Assembly (NCBI GenBank): GCA_937958675.1
Contig: CALGND010000089.1
Location: forward strand, 1-55,905
DNA: 55,905 nt
Origin: an uncultured Granulosicoccaceae bacterium
GTDB taxonomy: Bacteria > Pseudomonadota > Gammaproteobacteria > Granulosicoccales > Granulosicoccaceae
Direction: 5' to 3'
The notes beneath the pieces are model-generated. The model did not search any database. It was given only the letters and a program-made list of their open reading frames with translations, and had not been told where the DNA came from. A program made the translations under genes and the position numbers. This document shows, piece after piece, positions 50,685-55,905 of the stretch. Each line of letters opens with the position of its first letter. Positions within the stretch are counted from its first letter, which is position 1.

Positions 50685-51656
50685 TTAGAGCGCGATTTCG
50701 TCTACATCAGTATTAGCCCAGCTTTCAACACCAGTCGTTATCGTGCCGCCGTCATTAATGACGAAGTTAAATGTAGCCGGGTCGCCAGAGTCGGCATCGA
50801 TGAGCAGTGAACTGCCATCGCTGTGTGTTAATAATAGAGCGCCCGTTTCAGGGAAGTCGCTGGCACCTGTCACTAGCGGAGGATCGATTACCATCATTAC
50901 AGTCCCTTCGCTTGTGGTGATAGTTGCAGAACCGGATATGCTGGCATTACCTGCGGAATCTTGACCACTCGCCAGGCTGTAATTGGAGTAAGTGATTGTC
51001 TCACCGTCTGAAACCATCGTGATCGATGAGCCCGATATGGTTACAGAGGTAGCAGCACCGCTCTCGACCACAGCGATAGACACTGAGCCGTTTATAGAAT
51101 TGGTTATGCCATTTTCTACCGAACCAAAGTTATTAAAATTCATCGTGATGGTTTGGTTGGGTTCAGCGCCGGCTACAGAAAACGAGACTGAGCCAGTTGA
51201 CACAACACCTTCGGATACACAGTTATTAAACGTCAGACCAAAGGCCGTGGGTTCACCTGTTGCGTCGTTGGTTGTGCTGGTGACAGTCAGTGAGCCACCG
51301 CCATCACAAGCGACTGAATCAGATTGCGTTGCACGAGTAACTCGCTGTTTTAGGGTAGTGCCCAAATCGGAACGGCCAGCAGTAGTGTCACCGCCACCGA
51401 GGCCACCAGCAATCGCTGCAAAAGCATTACTGAACCCACCGCCCATGGTGTTAGCGAAGCTAATACCAGCATCTGCGTTAAAAAAGCTTCTGGTAGTGCT
51501 ACCCGTAGTATTACCCGTTGTGGCACCGGTTGTAGTCCCGGTTGTCGCACCGGTGGTGGTGCCAGTAGTCGTGCCAGGTGTTGAACTATCTGAACTACAA
51601 GCGATCAGTAGAACTGGGAGAGCTACAGCTGTAGCCAATGTTCGAAATATGCGCAT
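50685..51656 (-). CDS. Lipoprotein of unknown function, paralogue 2, with TTGx repeat linker
   Basis: A 323-residue lipoprotein (LLIAC lipobox, Cys20). The linker at residues 28-55 is about seven copies of a four-residue unit (TTGT/TTGA type) encoded by a 12-bp tandem repeat at 51492-51575. The rest aligns well with the neighbour at 49486: FFNADAGISFANTMGGGFS, the Cys pair in SVACDGGG and TFNNCVSEG, and the C-terminal LLLTHSDGSSLLIDADSGDP. It is a tandem duplicate that has diverged and gained the repeat. Function unknown; probably outer-membrane or periplasm-facing. Confidence 0.72.
   Translation of the reverse strand: MRIFRTLATAVALPVLLIACSSDSSTPGTTTGTTTGATTGTTTGATTGNTTGSTTRSFFNADAGISFANTMGGGFSNAFAAIAGGLGGGDTTAGRSDLGTTLKQRVTRATQSDSVACDGGGSLTVTSTTNDATGEPTAFGLTFNNCVSEGVVSTGSVSFSVAGAEPNQTITMNFNNFGSVENGITNSINGSVSIAVVESGAATSVTISGSSITMVSDGETITYSNYSLASGQDSAGNASISGSATITTSEGTVMMVIDPPLVTGASDFPETGALLLTHSDGSSLLIDADSGDPATFNFVINDGGTITTGVESWANTDVDEIAL
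51492..51575 (-). repeat. 12-bp tandem repeat coding a Thr-Thr-Gly linker
   Basis: Seven 12-bp units encode Gly-Thr-Thr-x or a close variant. Because the unit is a multiple of three, gain or loss changes linker length without breaking the frame. Confidence 0.7.
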
Positions 51657-51845
51657 TTCTGCTCCTTGTCGATAAATGTTTGTTGGTCCGTCTTTTGTGC
51701 AAAGCGGTCATCCTGCTCGCTGACAACCTTACGTCCAAGAATGTTATAGCACAGCCTTGTTAACGTTAGAAATTCTACGGATGTCAGCACCGCCCGGATC
51801 ACTCACGGTAACAGCAGAGACCGTAATATAAAATAGCAAAAATGA

Positions 51846-54047
51846 TCATTTTCGACCATCCAGCAATATCGGTATAAGAATCAAAGAGCTAAATAAGGCG
51901 CAACTGATTGCCATAGCCCCTAAAACCCCCACCATTGTTAAGGTTGGGGATGCGCTTAGCGTTAAAACGATGAACCCCATCACAACCACAATTGTGGCCA
52001 GCAACAATGGCAAGAATGTAATAGACAAGGCATTGCCCATCGATTTTGCTGGACTGCCCAATTGGGCTAGCTGTTGCCTGTAAGCATTCAAGATATGAAT
52101 CGCCGAATCAACTGATAGCCCAAAACACACGCTAAATAACAAAGCGTACATATAGCGGATGGGTTCACTAGCAACACTGAGCACAAAGGTGATGCCCAGG
52201 ATCGGAAAAACAGTGGGCAATAACACCATAAGAGCCCAATTCAATTTACGAAACATCAGCAGACACACACATACAATCAACGCCATTGCTAGCAGTAAAC
52301 TTTTTAACAGCTCGTTTAAGATCAGCTCACTGGCCGAACTGGCTAAGGCGACGAATCCGGCTACAGAATAACGCCACTGGTCGCTTGCTACACCGTGCAG
52401 CAATACCGCTCGAGTCCTAGCTACAGCTGCTTCAATACTCTGCTTATCATGGCTATCAAGCGTGTAAGTGAGAATCGCAGAGCCCGACACTTTAGGATCC
52501 CAAAAACGTTTTTGCAGATACTTTGGCAACATTCGCAGTCGCCGACTCAAACCACCACCCGGCATCTCTTGAATCAGATCTCGAATTGATGTCCAAGGTT
52601 TTTCAAAGCTTGCATTCAGTGCTTGCTGAACATGATCAACTTGCTGCAGCAATATGCCGCGCCTCGCGACTGCTCCAACAGGCTCTAGCAACACCACCAT
52701 CATGTACCCGCCACCAAATTCATCTCGTAGCGTATCCACTGAATCGCTATAGGCACTATCACGGGGTAAGTTCTCACCCACTTCATAAACGGCCTCATTG
52801 TCGATAGATTTTGCCAACATCACGGCTGCAACTAACCCGAACATCGCTGCAATAAAAATGCGTAAGTCAACAATGCGGTGAACAAATTTAGTGCAGCTAT
52901 TAGCAAAGTGCTTTTCAGAGACTTGATCGACAGAGCCTTGGTTTACAGAATTTAGATCCGATGTTGCTTGCTTGGAGTAACTAATTGGCTTTCGGTAACA
53001 ACTACTAGCTAGCAGCGGCAACGACACCACCACTATCGCCACCACCACAACGCATCCAATAAAGCCTGCAAAGCCAAATTCCTGAACTGCCGAGGACTGA
53101 GATACCGTTAGCGATGCAAAACCAATGGCTGTAGTTAAGCTGGTTAGTAGACACGCTGGTAGCACGTCTATAACGCACTGCCTTGAAGCAGCGGATTGAA
53201 CTAAGCCTGTTTGGCGCATTTTGATTAAGCGGTGAGCTAGATGAAGCGAATCGCTTGCGCCGATCACCACGACCAGCACCACGAGCATTTGAGTTAACAC
53301 ATTCAAGCTAATTCCAACTATAGCCATCAGCCCCAAAGTAGTGACAACAGCGATCATTGGGCCGAGTAAAATTAAGGCTGCGGTTAGCCATTGCCTTAGC
53401 GTTATCCAAATCAGCACTAAGGCAAATAAAGTTCCTACACCGGCGAAAAGCCAGACATCTTTTAGCACCTGTTGTCGTAGCTCAAGCCGCAGAGCGGGCA
53501 GACCAGCATATTGCAAAGCCATATCATGCTGTTGAGCGATGGCGGTGATACTTTGTACAGTCTGCCTCATCTGTGCTGGCATCGACAGCAGCTCAACATC
53601 CAGACTAACGACTAGCAAGGTCGAGCGCTTATCTTCTGATGTCAATCTATCTACGGCAGCGCCTTCTTCTGGTAACTCAAGACCATCAGCTGATTGAGTT
53701 GCCGCGGATAGCACCGATATAACGTGGCCCACACCGTCAGTTTGTTCTAATGCGAGATGAAATCGATTGAAGCGATTTATCCAAGCAAGCGAGCTAGGTT
53801 CATATTGCGCTATCAGCAAAAGATCTTGTTGTTCGGCAGGATAGAGCTCCGCGTAACGACGGTGCCCGGTAAAGTCGCTGGAGTTTGATTCAAAAAAGGC
53901 ATCACTGCCGTGTTGTATTTGTAGCTGTGTAACAAACAACAACGAGACAAATGCGACAATAGACAACAGTATCGCACTCCGCGTAGCCGAGCACTGTGCA
54001 GCCCACTGTGCAAGGCTGTGTAATTGACGGTGGTAGAGGTTAGTCAA
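51846..54047 (-). CDS. RND superfamily (MMPL/HpnN-like) inner-membrane transporter
   Basis: A 733-residue membrane protein with two similar halves of six predicted helices each: TM1 about 25-42, TM2-6 about 195-345, TM7 about 400-415 and TM8-12 about 590-730, with large periplasmic loops between. Segments such as VVIGASDSLHLAHRLIKMRQTG and FSVCFGLSVDSAIHILNAYR match the RND lipid/hydrophobe exporters (MMPL). No membrane-fusion or outer-membrane partner is encoded next to it. It may export lipids or other hydrophobic compounds. It is divergent from the FN3 gene. Confidence 0.82.
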   Translation of the reverse strand: MTNLYHRQLHSLAQWAAQCSATRSAILLSIVAFVSLLFVTQLQIQHGSDAFFESNSSDFTGHRRYAELYPAEQQDLLLIAQYEPSSLAWINRFNRFHLALEQTDGVGHVISVLSAATQSADGLELPEEGAAVDRLTSEDKRSTLLVVSLDVELLSMPAQMRQTVQSITAIAQQHDMALQYAGLPALRLELRQQVLKDVWLFAGVGTLFALVLIWITLRQWLTAALILLGPMIAVVTTLGLMAIVGISLNVLTQMLVVLVVVIGASDSLHLAHRLIKMRQTGLVQSAASRQCVIDVLPACLLTSLTTAIGFASLTVSQSSAVQEFGFAGFIGCVVVVAIVVVSLPLLASSCYRKPISYSKQATSDLNSVNQGSVDQVSEKHFANSCTKFVHRIVDLRIFIAAMFGLVAAVMLAKSIDNEAVYEVGENLPRDSAYSDSVDTLRDEFGGGYMMVVLLEPVGAVARRGILLQQVDHVQQALNASFEKPWTSIRDLIQEMPGGGLSRRLRMLPKYLQKRFWDPKVSGSAILTYTLDSHDKQSIEAAVARTRAVLLHGVASDQWRYSVAGFVALASSASELILNELLKSLLLAMALIVCVCLLMFRKLNWALMVLLPTVFPILGITFVLSVASEPIRYMYALLFSVCFGLSVDSAIHILNAYRQQLAQLGSPAKSMGNALSITFLPLLLATIVVVMGFIVLTLSASPTLTMVGVLGAMAISCALFSSLILIPILLDGRK

Positions 54048-54263
54048 CGTTCACCGCTTTATTGTTGAACTTTCACTGCAAGCATGTTCTCTATGTTGTT
54101 AACTGTATATTTAAATTATGCGACAAAAGTTTGCATCTGAAATCTCTCGCGATAGCTGACTTCACGGCCAGCAATCGCGGTATTTATACCATTGTGTAAT
54201 TTCTGTACCACCACCCGACCCTGCATTTCGCTACAATGGCCCAACAGATTGAATTACAAGTAA

Positions 54264-54300
54264 TTAAACGTAAGCATTGTAACGCTTAAACGTGAGCATT
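54264..54300. repeat. Direct repeats 22 bp apart before the FN3 gene
   Basis: TTAAACGTAAGCATT (54264-54278) and TTAAACGTGAGCATT (54286-54300) differ by one base and are spaced exactly 22 bp start to start, two helical turns. They lie 85-121 bp before the ATG. They could bind a regulator as two adjacent sites on one face of the helix. The rest of the 337-bp gap shows no gene. Confidence 0.5.
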
Positions 54301-54384
54301 CGACTTATTGCACGTACAAATGCTCCGAATAATTAGAAAAAAGTAAATGAACAATCACTCGATAGTCACAAACAAGACACCTTA

Positions 54385-55905
54385 ATGAACCCTATAAACC
54401 TAGTGCTAAAAAACTTACTACAAAAAAGCCGACTCGCCATAGTCTGCGTATTCGCCACTGCTGCGATACTGCTCACCACTACGGCCGCAGCCAATATCGT
54501 AGCGCCCAGCAATATCACCGGATCGGAATCAAATGGCTCAGTTACCTTGAGTTGGAATTCCGATACGGCGGCCACCGCATACAATATCTATAAAAACAAT
54601 CAGTACCTAACTACCGTTGTTGCGAATAACTACGAAGAGACACTCGCTGCTGGCGAAGTGGCTAATTACTACGTAGTTGCAGTCGCAACTGACCCAAGCG
54701 GTGCAGCAGCTGATATGTATTCACCGCGATCAGAACAAGTCACACTACCGGCTTCAGCAGTACCAACCGATACCACGATACCGCCAAGTGTTCCTAGCGC
54801 ACTCAACGGTACAATCAACGGCACCGTTGTCGAACTAAACTGGACTGCCTCAAGCGATGACGAAACCGTATCAGGCTATAATATCTATCAGAACAATCAA
54901 TACATCTCCACTGTGTTTGATACTAGCTATACCGGCGTAGTTGAGCAAAACGTCATTTATAGCTACACCGTATCTGCATTTGATATTCGGCAAAATTTTT
55001 CACCGGTCAGTAGCGCCCTTACCTTGCCTGAATCAGCCAATGTAGATACCACCCTGCCGCCCTCAACACCCACTAATGTTATTGGCAGCATTGAAAGTGA
55101 CGCCACTAACGATATTGTGACAATCAACTGGGACGCATCAAGCGATGACCAGCTGGTTTTGGGCTACAACGTATATCGAAACAACAACTACCTAACAACA
55201 GTGTCAGACAACAGTTATTCAATATCTGTCCCGTCTGGTCAAACTAATCGTTTCTATATTGTTGCGTTTGATAATGACACTAATTTTTCTGCACAGTCTG
55301 ACACCGTACGAGTGCCTGAATCTACAACCCCTATCGATACCACAATCGCCCCAAGCAAGGTTAGCGGCTTAAGCGGCGCCTTAACGGGTAGTGGCAGCAA
55401 CGCAACTGTGGCGCTTACTTGGGAAGCCAGTACAGATGATCAAATGGTATTGGGATACAACGTCTATGAGAACAACAATTATTTAACCACCGTGTTTGCT
55501 ACTAGCTACACTGCATCTGCCAATGCCGATTCGGTCACTTCTTACTACGTTGTGGCATTTGATGCAGACGAAAACTACGCACCTCCATCCAACCCACTAA
55601 CTTTGCCAGACAACGGTACTGCGCAACAGGATACACAAGCTCCGAACGCGCCGGCTAATCTAGTAGGTAGCATTGCGGAAGCAAACGGCGTGGCTAACTT
55701 GTCATTGCAATGGGAGGCATCAACAGATGACGGCGCGGTTTCAGGCTATAACATCTACGAAAACAACCAGTACCTAACAACCGTCAGCGACACAAGCTTT
55801 GCTAAAACCGTGACCGCTGGCCAGACTTACTCTTATTACGTTGTCGCGTTCGATAACTCACAAAATTTCTCACAAGCCTCAGTTAGAGTGACCTTGCCAG
55901 AAGGT
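54385..55905 (+). CDS. Secreted fibronectin type III repeat protein, N-terminal part (runs off the window)
   Basis: The open frame reads 507 codons to the window end with no stop. A signal peptide core (AIVCVFATAAILLTTTAAA, residues about 18-36) is followed by five FN3-like repeats that start at about residues 34, 129, 221, 318 and 416. Each has a tryptophan strand (LNWTAS, INWDAS, LTWEAS, LQWEAS) and a GYNxYxNNxYLTTV motif, and the DTTxPPS linkers fit the FN3 family. The protein is probably exported and may be an adhesin or a polysaccharide-binding or enzyme-linked protein whose C-terminal domain lies outside the window. No strong ribosome site precedes the ATG. Confidence 0.82.
   Translation, partial: MNPINLVLKNLLQKSRLAIVCVFATAAILLTTTAAANIVAPSNITGSESNGSVTLSWNSDTAATAYNIYKNNQYLTTVVANNYEETLAAGEVANYYVVAVATDPSGAAADMYSPRSEQVTLPASAVPTDTTIPPSVPSALNGTINGTVVELNWTASSDDETVSGYNIYQNNQYISTVFDTSYTGVVEQNVIYSYTVSAFDIRQNFSPVSSALTLPESANVDTTLPPSTPTNVIGSIESDATNDIVTINWDASSDDQLVLGYNVYRNNNYLTTVSDNSYSISVPSGQTNRFYIVAFDNDTNFSAQSDTVRVPESTTPIDTTIAPSKVSGLSGALTGSGSNATVALTWEASTDDQMVLGYNVYENNNYLTTVFATSYTASANADSVTSYYVVAFDADENYAPPSNPLTLPDNGTAQQDTQAPNAPANLVGSIAEANGVANLSLQWEASTDDGAVSGYNIYENNQYLTTVSDTSFAKTVTAGQTYSYYVVAFDNSQNFSQASVRVTLPEG

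Noticed and set aside
50992..51675. Long open frame of 227 codons on the plus strand across the second lipoprotein
   Set aside because: It is the antisense of a low-complexity, Val/Pro-rich reading produced by the repeat linker; the minus-strand frame has the lipobox and a paralogue next door.
1..55905. tRNA, rRNA, CRISPR array, riboswitch or prophage
   Set aside because: No cloverleaf, rRNA-like stretch, regular repeat-spacer array, known riboswitch core or phage structural gene was recognised by eye; a covariance-model search would be decisive.

Overview
The window looks like chromosomal DNA of a free-living, probably marine, gammaproteobacterium. The evidence is ProXVW-type betaine transport, a self-contained TonB/ExbBD/TonB-dependent receptor unit, an MttB-family methyltransferase, reductive pyrimidine catabolism under a RutR-type regulator, a ferredoxin-style sulfite assimilation cluster and many periplasmic or lipoprotein genes. 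Base composition is moderate (about 45 percent GC by eye). No rRNA, tRNA, CRISPR array or prophage was seen. The taxon cannot be fixed from sequence alone; an Arenicella-like lineage is only a guess.

Layout. 1-4437: tail of an MttB-like methyltransferase, then a TonB-dependent receptor-exbB-exbD-tonB operon. 4463-6898: pirin, YceI and an unknown exported protein. 7042-12816: peptide/opine-type ABC transporter with its binding protein on the opposite strand, and a truncated LysR gene overlapping the first permease. 12837-16648: racemase, LysE exporter, VanZ-like, NUDIX, two small lipoproteins and a small membrane protein. 16821-23133: glycine betaine transporter with an unusual fused permease, an agmatinase-family ureohydrolase, an EamA exporter and a prolyl-tRNA deacylase.

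23277-34192 is the best-defined system: two minus-strand operons around a divergent rutR gene. preT-preA-HAD reduces uracil/thymine to the dihydro forms. An N-carbamoyl-beta-alanine amidohydrolase gene, hydA and an NMT1-type ABC transporter import the substrate, open the ring and release the beta-amino acid. Palindromes matching the RutR consensus lie in front of rutR/amidohydrolase and in front of preT. A 1.0-kb insertion sequence with 28-bp terminal inverted repeats (34260-35283) sits 8 bp upstream of the preT operator/promoter.

35294-44177 is a mixed stretch: a fatty acid hydroxylase, a ribbon-helix-helix protein, a glyoxalase, a Tat-exported GMC dehydrogenase pair, an enol-lactonase-like hydrolase, an ArsR-SRPBCC pair behind tandem operator-like repeats, a GNAT acetyltransferase, a PNPOx-like protein and a TTC38-like TPR protein. 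44192-48197 holds sulfite reductase with DUF934, DUF2849, a thioredoxin-reductase-like FNR and a divergent Lrp regulator. 48256-55905 holds a PA0069-type radical SAM enzyme, two tandem paralogous lipoproteins, an RND/MMPL transporter and the start of a secreted fibronectin-III repeat protein cut by the window edge.

No wholly new multi-gene system can be claimed with confidence. The strongest candidates for something undescribed are the insertion sequence next to the RutR-regulated promoter, the fused betaine permease, the paired lipoproteins, and the FN3 repeat protein preceded by 22-bp-spaced direct repeats.
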